Position numbers and translations under genes: made by a program
In this document: one piece after another, positions 1 through 8,543 of the stretch
How positions within the stretch are numbered: position 1 is the first letter of the stretch
Layout of the letters: every line of letters starts with the position of its first letter
NCBI GenBank assembly: GCA_900542375.1
Contig: UQNI01000035.1
Span: forward strand, 1-21,025
Length of the DNA: 21,025 bases
Direction: 5' to 3'
Source: an uncultured Oscillospiraceae bacterium
Lineage (GTDB): Bacteria; Bacillota; Clostridia; Oscillospirales; Acutalibacteraceae
The notes under the pieces: model-generated
Seen by the model: the letters and a program-made list of their open reading frames with translations, nothing else
Told to the model about the DNA's origin: nothing
Database searches by the model: none

Positions 1-1173
1 ATAGATAAAAATCATATTTCCGCCAATGCTGTTTTGCCTGCGTTATTATGCCGCGCAAGTAAACAGTATCCCGATTATACAAAATTAAGCCAGCGCCTTT
101 CCGAATTATACGGCGCAAGCCTCAATGCAGAGGTGCAAAAATTGGGGGATACGCAATTATTGAGTATTTCTACTGTAGGATTGGCAGACCAATTTACACT
201 AAACGGAGAATCTGTTTCAAAAGAACTGGCTGAATTGATGTGCAGTATTATTTTTGACCCTCCGTTTGAAAACGGTACGTTCCGTCAGGAAGATTTTAAT
301 CAAGAAATACGCCAAACAATTGAATTGATTGATTCAGAATTCAATGATAAACGTATCTATGCAAAGCATCGCTGCGAAGAAATTATGTGCGATAAAGAGC
401 CATATGGTATTCCGCGTTTTGGTTCCAAAGATGCAGTACGCGCATTGCAGCCAAACGATTTAAAAGAGGCTTGGTCTTATCTGATTTCCCATGCTCGCAT
501 TCGTATTATGGCATTGGGCAACTGTAATCCTGACTTGGTATTCCAAGGGTTTCAAACAGCATTTGAAAAAGTGGACCGCAGCCAGGTGGTTACTTGTTCT
601 TCTGATATTGTTACAGATGTAACAGAGGTAAAAGATATCAGCGAAAGTATGGAAGTGGCACAATCTAAATTGGTTATGGGTTTCCGTACTCAAATTGCCG
701 CACCGCAAAAAGAAATTGTTGCAGCAAAATTAATGACTGCAATGTTCGGTGGCACACCCCATTCCAAACTATTTTTAAATGTTCGTGAAAAGATGAGCCT
801 TTGTTATTATTGCGCAGCCAGATACAACAGCAACAAGGGCATTATGACTGTGGAAAGCGGCGTAGAGACCCAGAATATTGAAGCTGCCAAAAATGAGATT
901 CTAAATCAACTGGAAGAGATGAAACAAGGTAACTTTACAGAGGAAGAACTTCAATCGGCAAAATTGAGCGTATGTAACAGCTATCGTACCATAGGCGATT
1001 ATTTGGGCAGTACCGAAAGCTGGTATATCTCCCAAATTTTTATGCCGGATACGCAAACTCCGGAACAGGCTGCGGAGGAAATCAGTAAAGTAACTCGCGA
1101 GGAAATCATTGCAGCCGCACAAAAAGTAACATTGGATACCATTTACCGTTTGGTTGGAACTGAAGAGGAGTGA
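1..1173 (+). CDS. yfmF: M16 peptidase-like protein YfmF (YmfF), 5' end cut by window
   Basis: The reading frame is open from base 1, so the N-terminus lies outside the window. 390 residues are visible, against roughly 420-430 for the family. It resembles the insulinase/M16 fold protein that public annotation calls EF-P 5-aminopentanol modification-associated protein YfmF (ymfF in Bacillus subtilis). Seen: no HxxEH zinc motif in the visible part. The stretch where active M16 proteins carry it reads LPALLCRASKQYPDY, so this looks like the non-catalytic partner. The C-terminal half has an M16_C-like region (MTAMFGGTPHSKLFLNVREK, about residues 235-254 of the visible part). It lies directly upstream of yfmH, the zinc-motif partner, with 4 nt between them. 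The in-frame TTG at 34 is an artefact of the truncation, not a start. The biochemical role of the pair is not settled; the EF-P link comes from family naming, not from this sequence. Confidence 0.85.
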   Translation: MDKNHISANAVLPALLCRASKQYPDYTKLSQRLSELYGASLNAEVQKLGDTQLLSISTVGLADQFTLNGESVSKELAELMCSIIFDPPFENGTFRQEDFNQEIRQTIELIDSEFNDKRIYAKHRCEEIMCDKEPYGIPRFGSKDAVRALQPNDLKEAWSYLISHARIRIMALGNCNPDLVFQGFQTAFEKVDRSQVVTCSSDIVTDVTEVKDISESMEVAQSKLVMGFRTQIAAPQKEIVAAKLMTAMFGGTPHSKLFLNVREKMSLCYYCAARYNSNKGIMTVESGVETQNIEAAKNEILNQLEEMKQGNFTEEELQSAKLSVCNSYRTIGDYLGSTESWYISQIFMPDTQTPEQAAEEISKVTREEIIAAAQKVTLDTIYRLVGTEEE

Positions 1174-1177
1174 TATT

Positions 1178-2476
1178 ATGTCTTTACAAACCATTACAGG
1201 AAAACGTGTCGGAGACACTTACTATAAATTAGAACACCCATCCGGCTTAACTGTTTTTATTTATCCAAAAGAAAACAGCAATTCTACGTATGCGGTATTT
1301 GGAACCAAATACGGTTCTGTTGACAATCAATTCCGCCGTTCTGACGAAGATACTGTTCATACAGTACCGGAGGGCATTGCGCACTTTTTAGAGCATAAAT
1401 TATTTGAAAGTGAAGATGGGGATGCTTTTGCGCGTTATGCAAAAACAGGCGCTTCCGCTAACGCATACACTTCCTTTGATATGACTTGCTATTTATTTTC
1501 CTGTACGGAAAATGTAGAAGCATCTTTGGAAATCTTATTGGACTTTGTCCAGTCTCCTTATTTTACGGAACAAACCGTACAAAAAGAACAGGGGATTATA
1601 GGACAGGAAATCCGCATGTATGACGATGACCCTCAATGGCGTGTGATGTTTAATTTACTGGGTGCTTTATATCACACACATCCTGTTAAAATTGATATCG
1701 CGGGAACTGTTGAAAGTATTTCTCACATTACCCCTGAATTGTTGTATCAATGTTACCATACTTTTTATGACCTGCATAATATGGCTTTATGTGTGGCGGG
1801 TAATATTGATAAAGAAACCGTATTAAAACTGGTTGATCAATATTGTAAACCGGCCGAGCCGTTTGCTGTAGACCGTGTGTTTGAAGAAGAACCACGCAGC
1901 GTTGTAAAGGGTAAAGTAACACAAGCATTATCTGTTGCAACGCCTTTATTCCAATTCGGCTTTAAGGAAGAGGCAGGTAAAAACAGAAGAACTGTGAAAG
2001 AGTTGGCTGCTGTGGAGCTATTGCTGGAAATTTTAGCTTCGGAAGCATCTCCTTTGTTCCGTGAATTGCAGCAATCCAACTTAATCAATGAATCCTCCTT
2101 CAGTTATGAATTTTTTGAAGGTCCCGGCTATGCGAGTGTTATTTTTGCAGGGGAATCAAAAAATCCTGACCAAGTTGCAGAATGTATCAAAAAAGAAGTA
2201 AATCGCTTAAGAAAAGAAGGCATTCCAAAGGCGGATTTTGAAAGAGCAAAGAAAGCAATCTACGGACGAAATGTAGCGGCTTTGAACAGCTCAGAGACAA
2301 TTGCAAACTGCTTAATCGCACTTTCTTTTTCCAACCGTGAATTATTTGAATATATTGACGCATTGGCAGAAATTACACTGGAAGAGGTAACTGCAAGTTT
2401 GCAGACGCATATGTTGGAACAATATGCAGCCTTGTCCATCGTTGAGCCGATTACCCCTATGGAGGAAGCAAAATAA
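1178..2476 (+). CDS. yfmH: M16 zinc peptidase-like protein YfmH (YmfH)
   Basis: 432 residues. The start chosen is ATG 1178, preceded by GAAGAGGAG at 1162-1170 with a 7-nt spacer; the open frame extends upstream to 1154 but would overlap yfmF. Seen: an inverted zinc site HFLEH at residues 69-73 (HxxEH), with a likely third ligand E144 in GQEIRMYDDD, about 70 residues later as in M16 peptidases. The M16 C-terminal domain occupies roughly residues 175-360. In Firmicutes this protein pairs with YfmF, probably as a heterodimer in which only YfmH carries the metal site. Public annotation calls both EF-P 5-aminopentanol modification-associated proteins; whether this one cleaves peptides is not shown. 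Its TAA stop overlaps the ATG of lgt by one base, so the two are translationally coupled. Confidence 0.88.
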   Translation: MSLQTITGKRVGDTYYKLEHPSGLTVFIYPKENSNSTYAVFGTKYGSVDNQFRRSDEDTVHTVPEGIAHFLEHKLFESEDGDAFARYAKTGASANAYTSFDMTCYLFSCTENVEASLEILLDFVQSPYFTEQTVQKEQGIIGQEIRMYDDDPQWRVMFNLLGALYHTHPVKIDIAGTVESISHITPELLYQCYHTFYDLHNMALCVAGNIDKETVLKLVDQYCKPAEPFAVDRVFEEEPRSVVKGKVTQALSVATPLFQFGFKEEAGKNRRTVKELAAVELLLEILASEASPLFRELQQSNLINESSFSYEFFEGPGYASVIFAGESKNPDQVAECIKKEVNRLRKEGIPKADFERAKKAIYGRNVAALNSSETIANCLIALSFSNRELFEYIDALAEITLEEVTASLQTHMLEQYAALSIVEPITPMEEAK

Positions 2477-3663
2477 TGAGTCATGTGGAATTCCCAGGTT
2501 TGGGTTGGAGTTTTGACATCAACTCAACCGCTTTTTCGATTGGATCCTTTGAAATCAAATGGTACGGATTGCTCATTGCAACAGGATTTTTATTAGCGGT
2601 AATCTATGCAATGGTCATGTGTAAAAAAATGAATATTAACCGTAGCAGATTACTGGATACAATCATTGTCGGATTAATTGCAGGCGTCATCGGCGCCCGC
2701 TTATATTATGTTATCTTTTATCCGGGTGATAAATTTATCAAAGACCCAATCAGTATTTTCTATATCCATGAAGGTGGATTGGGCATATATGGCGGTATTA
2801 TAGGCGCCTTATTGGTTGGCGGTCTGTTTGCCAAATTCCGAAAACAAAATGTGCTTGCGGTACTGGATATCGGTGTGCTCGGCTTTTTGATTGGACAAGC
2901 AATCGGACGTTGGGGAAATTTTGTCAACCAAGAAGCATTTGGTGGACCGACCTCTTTGCCTTGGGGAATGGTGAGTGAAAATACTCTGGCGGTTTCGCCG
3001 GATTCCCCTGTACATCCTTGCTTTTTTTATGAATCCATGTGGTGTGTACTGGGATTCATCGTACTTCATATTTTTACTACAAAATTCCGTCAATACGACG
3101 GACAAACCTTTTTATTATATCTTATCTGGTACGGAACAGGCAGATTTTTTATCGAAGCACTGAGGACAGATAGTTTGTATGTGCCGTATCTTCCGATTAA
3201 AGTTTCTCAGTTGGTGGCCGTTGTAACGATTTTGGCTGGTATTGTTCTTCTTATTGTATTCCGAAATCGAAGAATTTTGGCAGGATGCGGACTCAAGCAA
3301 GTCATGGCTGCAAATGTAGAACGAGTTGCTGCCATGAATCCTCTATCTAAGTTCGAGCCTGCAGAGAAAAAAGACCGCCGTAAAAAAGAAACGGACCATA
3401 AAGAACACAAAGATTCTCATGATACCCAAAAAGAGCATGTTTCAAAAACAGTAAAAGAGGAATCAACCGTGCAGGAAAAAACGTCTCCCGTTTCAATGGA
3501 ACCACAGGAAAGCGTTTCCGCAGAAGAACAAGCAGATAACGAAATTGAAGTGAACAATCAAGTGATTCATGAGATTATCGACAATCAGTCTACGGAAGAA
3601 ACAACCAAACAAGCAGATGAAAAAGACAACAAAGGAGCAAATCAAAATGGCGACAATCATTAA
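2476..3663 (+). CDS. lgt: Prolipoprotein diacylglyceryl transferase (Lgt) with long charged C-terminal tail
   Basis: Lgt transfers diacylglycerol from phosphatidylglycerol to the lipobox cysteine of prelipoproteins, the first step of lipoprotein maturation in the cytoplasmic membrane. Seen: 395 residues with about seven hydrophobic segments in residues 1-265. The family signature GRWGNFVNQEAFG is at 144-156 (arginine 145, N148, N151, E153). GGLGIYGG is at 100-107, HPCFFYE at 180-186, and a C-terminal GRFFIEALR at 222-230. A typical Lgt is about 260-290 residues. Here residues about 292-395 add a hydrophilic tail rich in K, E, Q, H and T with no membrane segment or recognisable domain. The start ATG 2476 overlaps the yfmH stop (TAATG). 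The 3' end overlaps folD by 17 nt. Catalytic identity is secure; the tail's function is unknown. Confidence 0.95.
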   Translation: MSHVEFPGLGWSFDINSTAFSIGSFEIKWYGLLIATGFLLAVIYAMVMCKKMNINRSRLLDTIIVGLIAGVIGARLYYVIFYPGDKFIKDPISIFYIHEGGLGIYGGIIGALLVGGLFAKFRKQNVLAVLDIGVLGFLIGQAIGRWGNFVNQEAFGGPTSLPWGMVSENTLAVSPDSPVHPCFFYESMWCVLGFIVLHIFTTKFRQYDGQTFLLYLIWYGTGRFFIEALRTDSLYVPYLPIKVSQLVAVVTILAGIVLLIVFRNRRILAGCGLKQVMAANVERVAAMNPLSKFEPAEKKDRRKKETDHKEHKDSHDTQKEHVSKTVKEESTVQEKTSPVSMEPQESVSAEEQADNEIEVNNQVIHEIIDNQSTEETTKQADEKDNKGANQNGDNH

Positions 3664-4504
3664 TGGAAAAGAAGTATCTGCAAAAGTAAAAGAGCAAGTT
3701 GCAGAAGAAGTAAAACAACTGAAAGACAAGGGGATTCATCCCGGTTTGGCAGTTGTGATTGTTGGTGAAGATCCCGCTTCCAAAACATACGTAAAAAACA
3801 AAAAGCTTGCATGTCAGGCAGTTGGAATTCATTCGGAAGAATACGCGTTACCGGCAGAGACCACGCAAGAAGAATTATTGGATTTGGTACACAAACTAAA
3901 CGAAAAACAAGATATAGACGGTATTTTGGTGCAGTCTCCTTTGCCAAAAGGTCTGGACGAACAATTGGTGATTGAAAATATCAATCCTGCAAAAGATGTA
4001 GATGCGTTTCACCCTGTGAATGTGGGACGTATTATGATTGGTGATTACAGTTTTTTGCCATGTACTCCTGCTGGCGTTATTGAGCTGATTCATTCCACAG
4101 GTGTTTCTATTAAAGGAAAACGCTGTGTTGTTATTGGCAGAAGCAATATTGTAGGTAAACCAATGTCTATGCTTCTGCTACATGAACACGGTACCGTGAC
4201 CATATGCCATAGCCGTACTGAAAATTTAGCAGAAGTTTGCAGTCAGGCGGACATTTTGGTAGCTGCGGTGGGAAAAGCAAAATTTGTGACTGCAGATATG
4301 GTAAAGGACGGGGCAGTTGTGATTGACGTTGGCATGAACCGTGATGAAAACGGAAAATTGTGCGGAGACGTTGATTTTGATGCGGTAGAGAAAAAGGCAT
4401 CTTTTATTACTCCTGTTCCGGGCGGAGTTGGTCCAATGACCATTGCAATGTTACTGAAAAATACAGTGACTGCTGCAAAACAAAGAGCAGGTATTGCTCA
4501 GTAA
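3647..4504 (+). CDS. folD: Bifunctional methylenetetrahydrofolate dehydrogenase/cyclohydrolase FolD
   Basis: FolD interconverts 5,10-methylene-, methenyl- and 10-formyl-tetrahydrofolate in the cytosol, supplying formyl groups for purine synthesis and initiator tRNA. Seen: 285 residues, the usual size. The active-site YxxxK is Y48-K52 (TYVKNK). VQSPLPKG (95-102) carries the conserved glutamine Q96. DVDAFHPVNVG is at 117-127, PCTPAG at 138-143, the dinucleotide-binding GRSNIVGKP at 164-172, and the C-terminal signature PVPGGVGPMT at 256-265. The start is ATG 3647 with AAAGGAG at 3631-3637; the open frame extends further upstream inside lgt but the family N-terminus begins at MATIING. It overlaps the lgt end by 17 nt. 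In many Firmicutes nusB precedes folD and xseA-xseB-ispA follows it; here lgt and dxs are the direct neighbours. Confidence 0.97.
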   Translation: MATIINGKEVSAKVKEQVAEEVKQLKDKGIHPGLAVVIVGEDPASKTYVKNKKLACQAVGIHSEEYALPAETTQEELLDLVHKLNEKQDIDGILVQSPLPKGLDEQLVIENINPAKDVDAFHPVNVGRIMIGDYSFLPCTPAGVIELIHSTGVSIKGKRCVVIGRSNIVGKPMSMLLLHEHGTVTICHSRTENLAEVCSQADILVAAVGKAKFVTADMVKDGAVVIDVGMNRDENGKLCGDVDFDAVEKKASFITPVPGGVGPMTIAMLLKNTVTAAKQRAGIAQ

Positions 4505-4533
4505 AATTGTGTTATATTAATGGGGTATGCAAT

Positions 4534-6408
4534 ATGGATTACCTTTTAAAAATGGTAAATTCTCCGGAAGATTTGCGTAAAATACCTGTTCGCAAACTTC
4601 CTATGCTTTGTCATGAAATTCGTGAAAAAATAATAAGTGCTGTTTCGGACAACGGCGGTCATTTGGCTTCCAATCTTGGCGTAGTGGAACTTACGGTTGC
4701 GCTCCACCGTGTATTTGATGTGCCCAATGACGCGATTGTCTGGGATGTAGGACATCAATCTTATGCGCATAAAATCTTAACGGGAAGAAAAGACGATATC
4801 AGCGGTTTAAGAACCAAAGACGGCATTTCCGGTTATCCAAAACGCAGTGAAAGCAAATACGATGCGTTTGATGTTGGTCATGCCAGCACTTCTATTTCTG
4901 CTGCTTTGGGTATTGCGCAGTCAAAACGTTTGCATAAGCGGGACGACCATGTCATTGCAGTCATTGGAGACGGCGCGTTAACAGGCGGCATGGCGTATGA
5001 AGGACTAAACAATGCGGGCAGATATACCAGAAACTGCTATAAGAATTTTATTGTTATTTTAAATGATAATAAAATGTCCATTTCCCGCAACGTGGGTTCC
5101 ATGTCTCGCTATCTTACAAGCATCCGTACAGAGCCGTCCTATTTGCAGGCAAAAGGAAATGTGGAAAAAGCTCTGGACCATTTGCCTGTGATTGGTGCGC
5201 CTATGTATCGTGTAGTAAAAAAATCAAAGAAAATTGTAAAACAAATGCTTTACAATACCACAATTTTTGAGGATATGGGCTTTGCTTACTATGGTCCGTT
5301 TGACGGTCATGATGTAGAAAACTTAATTCATGTACTGGAAAATGCAAAACGTATGCATCAGCCTGTACTGCTGCATATGGTTACCAACAAGGGAAAAGGA
5401 TATGCATTCGCGGAAGAACGCCCGGATACGTTCCACGGCGTTTCTAAGTTCGATGTGGCAACAGGAGAAGGTTCCGCTGTGTCGGGGGAATCGTTTTCCA
5501 ATACATTCGGAGAGCATATTTGTAAACTGGCAGAAGAAAATGACCAAATTTGTGCCATTACTGCTGCAATGCAAACAGGTACGGCATTAAACGAATTTGG
5601 TATTCGGTTCCCCAAACGCTTTTTTGATGTGGGCATTGCGGAGGAACATGCCGTTTGTTTTGCAGGCGGTTTGGCGGCAGGCGGTTCGTTGCCTGTATTT
5701 GCGGTTTATTCTACATTTTTGCAGCGCGGGTATGACCAAATCATTCATGACGTGGCAATTCAGAACGTAAAAGTGATATTTGCCATAGACCGTGCGGGTA
5801 TTGTGGGAGAGGACGGAGAAACACATCAAGGTGTATTCGATGTTGCGTTTTTGAATACAGTACCAAATTTAACTGTATATTCTCCTGCGTATTATTATGA
5901 ACTGCGTATGGATTTGGATGCAGCCGTAAAAGAATGTGACGGCGCTGTTGCAGTTCGCTATCCGAGAGGAAAAGAGTTATACAAACCGTCTGATTTTCAA
6001 ATAACGGGAAATTCCTTTGACTGCTACGGAGATGAGTCGGCAGAACATGTGATTGTTACATACGGACGTATTTTTTCCAATGCGTGTCTTGCTTTGGAAG
6101 AACTAAAAAGTCGTGGAATATCTGTGCGTATTATCAAATTAAACCGTATAAAACCTGTTGACAAAGCGGCTGTTTTGGAGGCTGCAAAGGCAAAACATCT
6201 ATACTTTTTTGAAGAAGGAATTCAGCAAGGCGGCTTGGCAGAACATTTTTATTTTTTGCTGCATGATACTGAGTTTAAAGGGAGTTATCATGTAACCGCC
6301 ATTGACAATCAATTTGTAAAACAAGCTACCATGAAAGAGGCGCATCAACTGCTGAAACTGGATAAAGACAGCATGGTAGAAACCATAGTATCGGAGTGCA
6401 CATTGTGA
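4534..6408 (+). CDS. dxs: 1-deoxy-D-xylulose-5-phosphate synthase
   Basis: DXS condenses pyruvate and glyceraldehyde 3-phosphate using thiamine diphosphate, the entry step of the MEP pathway to isoprenoids. 624 residues from ATG 4534, which has a GGGG run at 4522-4525 as a modest ribosome binding site. A TTG at 4507 in the same frame would add 9 residues that do not look like the family N-terminus. Seen: DVGHQSYAHKILTGR at 71-85 (H74), GHASTSISAALG at 115-126, the thiamine diphosphate motif GDGALTGG at 145-152 with LNDNKMSIS at 176-184, YYGPFDGHD at 252-260, DVGIAEEHAV at 365-374 with the catalytic glutamate E370 at the same number as in E. coli, the transketolase pyrimidine-domain region GYDQIIHDVAIQNV, and RYPRG near residue 480. 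It lies 29 nt after folD and overlaps tlyA by 4 nt (GTGA). Confidence 0.97.
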   Translation: MDYLLKMVNSPEDLRKIPVRKLPMLCHEIREKIISAVSDNGGHLASNLGVVELTVALHRVFDVPNDAIVWDVGHQSYAHKILTGRKDDISGLRTKDGISGYPKRSESKYDAFDVGHASTSISAALGIAQSKRLHKRDDHVIAVIGDGALTGGMAYEGLNNAGRYTRNCYKNFIVILNDNKMSISRNVGSMSRYLTSIRTEPSYLQAKGNVEKALDHLPVIGAPMYRVVKKSKKIVKQMLYNTTIFEDMGFAYYGPFDGHDVENLIHVLENAKRMHQPVLLHMVTNKGKGYAFAEERPDTFHGVSKFDVATGEGSAVSGESFSNTFGEHICKLAEENDQICAITAAMQTGTALNEFGIRFPKRFFDVGIAEEHAVCFAGGLAAGGSLPVFAVYSTFLQRGYDQIIHDVAIQNVKVIFAIDRAGIVGEDGETHQGVFDVAFLNTVPNLTVYSPAYYYELRMDLDAAVKECDGAVAVRYPRGKELYKPSDFQITGNSFDCYGDESAEHVIVTYGRIFSNACLALEELKSRGISVRIIKLNRIKPVDKAAVLEAAKAKHLYFFEEGIQQGGLAEHFYFLLHDTEFKGSYHVTAIDNQFVKQATMKEAHQLLKLDKDSMVETIVSECTL

Positions 6409-7223
6409 GTGAGAAAAAACGCTTAGACTGTTTATTATTTGATATGGGATTGGCTGAAAGCAGAGAAAAAGCCAAAACGTTAATCATGATGGGACAAGTT
6501 TATGTGGACAATCAAAAGTCTGATAAGCCCGGAACGCCTGTCTCGGAAGATGCAAAAATTGAAGTGCGCGGCGGCGGATTGCCTTATGTCAGCCGCGGCG
6601 GATTAAAACTGGAAAAAGCCATGCATACCTTTGATATTTCATTGAAAGATAAAATTTGTATGGATATTGGCGCTTCCACCGGCGGATTTACCGATTGCAT
6701 GCTGCAAAACGGTGCGAAAAAAGTATATTCCATTGACGTTGGTTACGGACAGCTTGCGTGGAAATTAAGGACAAACCCGAATGTGGTAAATCTGGAACGT
6801 ACCAATATACGCTATATCACTCGAGAGCAAGTGCCTGATGATATTGATTTTGCCAGTGTAGATGTTTCTTTTATCTCTTTGACTTTGGTTCTGCCTGTTG
6901 CCTACCAATTTTTGTCCGAACAGGGTGAAATGGTGTGCTTAATCAAACCGCAGTTTGAAGCAGGCAAAGAAAAAGTAGGGAAAAAAGGCGTTGTACGTGA
7001 CTCTGCCGTGCATAAGGAAGTCATTGAAAAAATTCATAATTTTGTTTTGGAACAGGGCTTTTCTGTCATTGACATTACCTTTTCTCCCGTGAAAGGTCCT
7101 GAGGGAAATATTGAATATTTAATTTATATTCGTAAATCGGAACATCCTGAAGATATGTCTCATACGGATATTTCATCCTTGGTTGCGCAATCACATCAGC
7201 AATTAAATGGCGGTGAATCATAA
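6405..7223 (+). CDS. tlyA: TlyA-family rRNA 2'-O-methyltransferase (S4 plus FtsJ-like)
   Basis: Members of this family 2'-O-methylate cytidines in 16S and 23S rRNA (as shown for mycobacterial TlyA); many are mislabelled hemolysin A. Seen: 272 residues with an N-terminal S4 RNA-binding domain (about 5-65, including LDCLLFDMGLAESREKAK), followed by an FtsJ-type methyltransferase domain with the S-adenosylmethionine site DIGASTGGFTDCML at 87-100 and VDVSFISLTLVLP at 152-164. The catalytic K-D-K-E tetrad appears complete: K68 (RGGLK), D153, K181 (LIKPQFE) and E237 (GNIEYL). The start chosen is GTG 6405, which overlaps the dxs TGA as GTGA and has TCGGAG at 6391-6396 eight bases upstream. A GTG at 6396 is possible but lies within that site. 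It is followed by nadK with a 1-nt overlap. The target nucleotide cannot be read from sequence. Confidence 0.93.
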   Translation: MSEKKRLDCLLFDMGLAESREKAKTLIMMGQVYVDNQKSDKPGTPVSEDAKIEVRGGGLPYVSRGGLKLEKAMHTFDISLKDKICMDIGASTGGFTDCMLQNGAKKVYSIDVGYGQLAWKLRTNPNVVNLERTNIRYITREQVPDDIDFASVDVSFISLTLVLPVAYQFLSEQGEMVCLIKPQFEAGKEKVGKKGVVRDSAVHKEVIEKIHNFVLEQGFSVIDITFSPVKGPEGNIEYLIYIRKSEHPEDMSHTDISSLVAQSHQQLNGGES

Positions 7224-8104
7224 TGAAACTTGCAGTTATCCCAAACTTGAGCAAAAAAGATGCTCGTAAATATACTTTGCAAAGCATTGATATTTTACAT
7301 CGTCTTGGCGCCGAGCTTTTCATGCATGATGAAATGCAACAGGAATTTGCACAGCAGCCGGTTAGTTTTTATCAGGAAATTGAGGAACTGATTGAACACT
7401 GTGATATCGTTATCGCCATCGGCGGAGACGGTACGATTATACATGCTTCCAAATATGCTTCGGCTGCGAATAAACCGGTACTTGGCATTAATGTTGGTCG
7501 TCTCGGTTATGTTGCAGGGTTGGAAACCAATGAACTGTGCAGTTTGGAGCGTCTGATGGACGGAGACTACACGGTGGAAGAACGTATGATGCTTGAAGTT
7601 TCGTTTTACCAAAACGGTAAAAAACAAACGTATCAAGTATTAAATGATGCGATTGTCGCACGTGGTTCTTTATCCCGCATTTTGGATTTAACCGTTTCGT
7701 ATCAGCATGAAACCGTTTGCCAATATCGAGCTGACGGTCTGATTGTAAGCACTCCTACGGGTTCCACCGCTTATTCCTTTTCAGCTGGCGGTCCTGTTAT
7801 GGATCCCACAATGGAAGGTATTCTGCTAACGCCCATATGCCCCCATTCTATATTTGGTCGCACAGTTGTATTTGGTGCGGATACGGAGTTGTTTATATCT
7901 GCAACATCTCAGTACAACAGCGATATGATTTTAACCCTCGACGGAGACTGTGTGGCGCATATGGAAGAAAATGAAGTAATACAAATCAAACGTTCTTCAT
8001 TGACTACAAAGCTGATTAAATTAAAACATCGCAATTTTTATGAAGTCGCCAGAGAAAAGCTTGGTGAAAGGAGTACTTCCAATGAAAGCGAAACGTCACG
8101 CTAA
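7223..8104 (+). CDS. nadK: NAD kinase
   Basis: NadK phosphorylates NAD to NADP in the cytosol. Seen: 293 residues. The nucleotide-binding GGDGT is at 67-71 (IAIGGDGTIIHASKYA), an NE-type motif appears as N141-D142 (LNDAIVARG), and the glycine-rich block TPTGSTAYSFSAGGP is at 177-191, followed by LTPICPHS at 202-209. All are hallmarks of the ATP/polyphosphate-NAD kinase family. The N-terminal MKLAVIPN is the usual start of the alpha/beta domain. The ATG overlaps the TAA of tlyA by one base. The 3' end overlaps argR by 23 nt, so the argR ribosome binding site sits inside this gene. The tlyA-nadK-argR-recN order is conserved across Bacilli and Clostridia. Confidence 0.96.
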   Translation: MKLAVIPNLSKKDARKYTLQSIDILHRLGAELFMHDEMQQEFAQQPVSFYQEIEELIEHCDIVIAIGGDGTIIHASKYASAANKPVLGINVGRLGYVAGLETNELCSLERLMDGDYTVEERMMLEVSFYQNGKKQTYQVLNDAIVARGSLSRILDLTVSYQHETVCQYRADGLIVSTPTGSTAYSFSAGGPVMDPTMEGILLTPICPHSIFGRTVVFGADTELFISATSQYNSDMILTLDGDCVAHMEENEVIQIKRSSLTTKLIKLKHRNFYEVAREKLGERSTSNESETSR

Positions 8105-8534
8105 ATTGCTGGAATTAATTCATAACAATGATATTTATACACAGGAAGATTTAATGAGACATCTGCAGTCGGCAGGATTTGACGTCACACAAGCAACCGT
8201 TTCCAGAGATATCAAAGAGTTGCGTCTTGTAAAAATGCTTTCCGGAAATGGGAAGTACAAATATTCTACGGGAAAAGAACCGACAAGACCAACACCGCCC
8301 AAATTTGACTCATTATTTGCAGATGCCATTGAATCCATTGAACCTGCAATGAACATGATTGCAGTAAAATGTATGCCGGGTATGGCACAGGCCATTTGTG
8401 TTGCTTTGGAAGCAATGTATTTGTCAGGCATTGTAGGTACGTTAGCCGGAGATGATACCATTTTTATTTTATGTAAAGATATCGTAGCGGCCAATGAAAC
8501 AACCGTTCAATTAAAGAATATTATGCGTGGGTAG
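8082..8534 (+). CDS. argR: Arginine repressor ArgR/AhrC
   Basis: ArgR is a hexameric arginine-responsive regulator of arginine biosynthesis and catabolism genes. Seen: 150 residues, the family length. The N-terminal winged helix-turn-helix (about 1-65) carries TQATVSRDIKELRLVKM at 36-52, whose SRDIKEL is the ArgR recognition segment. The C-terminal oligomerisation and arginine-binding domain (about 80-150) has GTLAGDDTIFIL at 119-130 with the Asp pair (D124, D125) that contacts arginine in the family. The start is ATG 8082 with GAAAGGAG at 8066-8073, 8 nt away; the frame is open 14 codons further upstream but that lacks a binding site and is not family-like. It overlaps nadK by 23 nt, and its TAG is followed at once by recN. 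I see no obvious ARG box in this window. Confidence 0.96.
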   Translation: MKAKRHAKLLELIHNNDIYTQEDLMRHLQSAGFDVTQATVSRDIKELRLVKMLSGNGKYKYSTGKEPTRPTPPKFDSLFADAIESIEPAMNMIAVKCMPGMAQAICVALEAMYLSGIVGTLAGDDTIFILCKDIVAANETTVQLKNIMRG

Positions 8535-8543
8535 GTGAATGCT

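Noticed and set aside
3569..3646. 26-residue N-terminal extension of FolD
   Set aside because: It is the folD frame read through the lgt tail. The AAAGGAG site and the family N-terminus both place the start at 3647.
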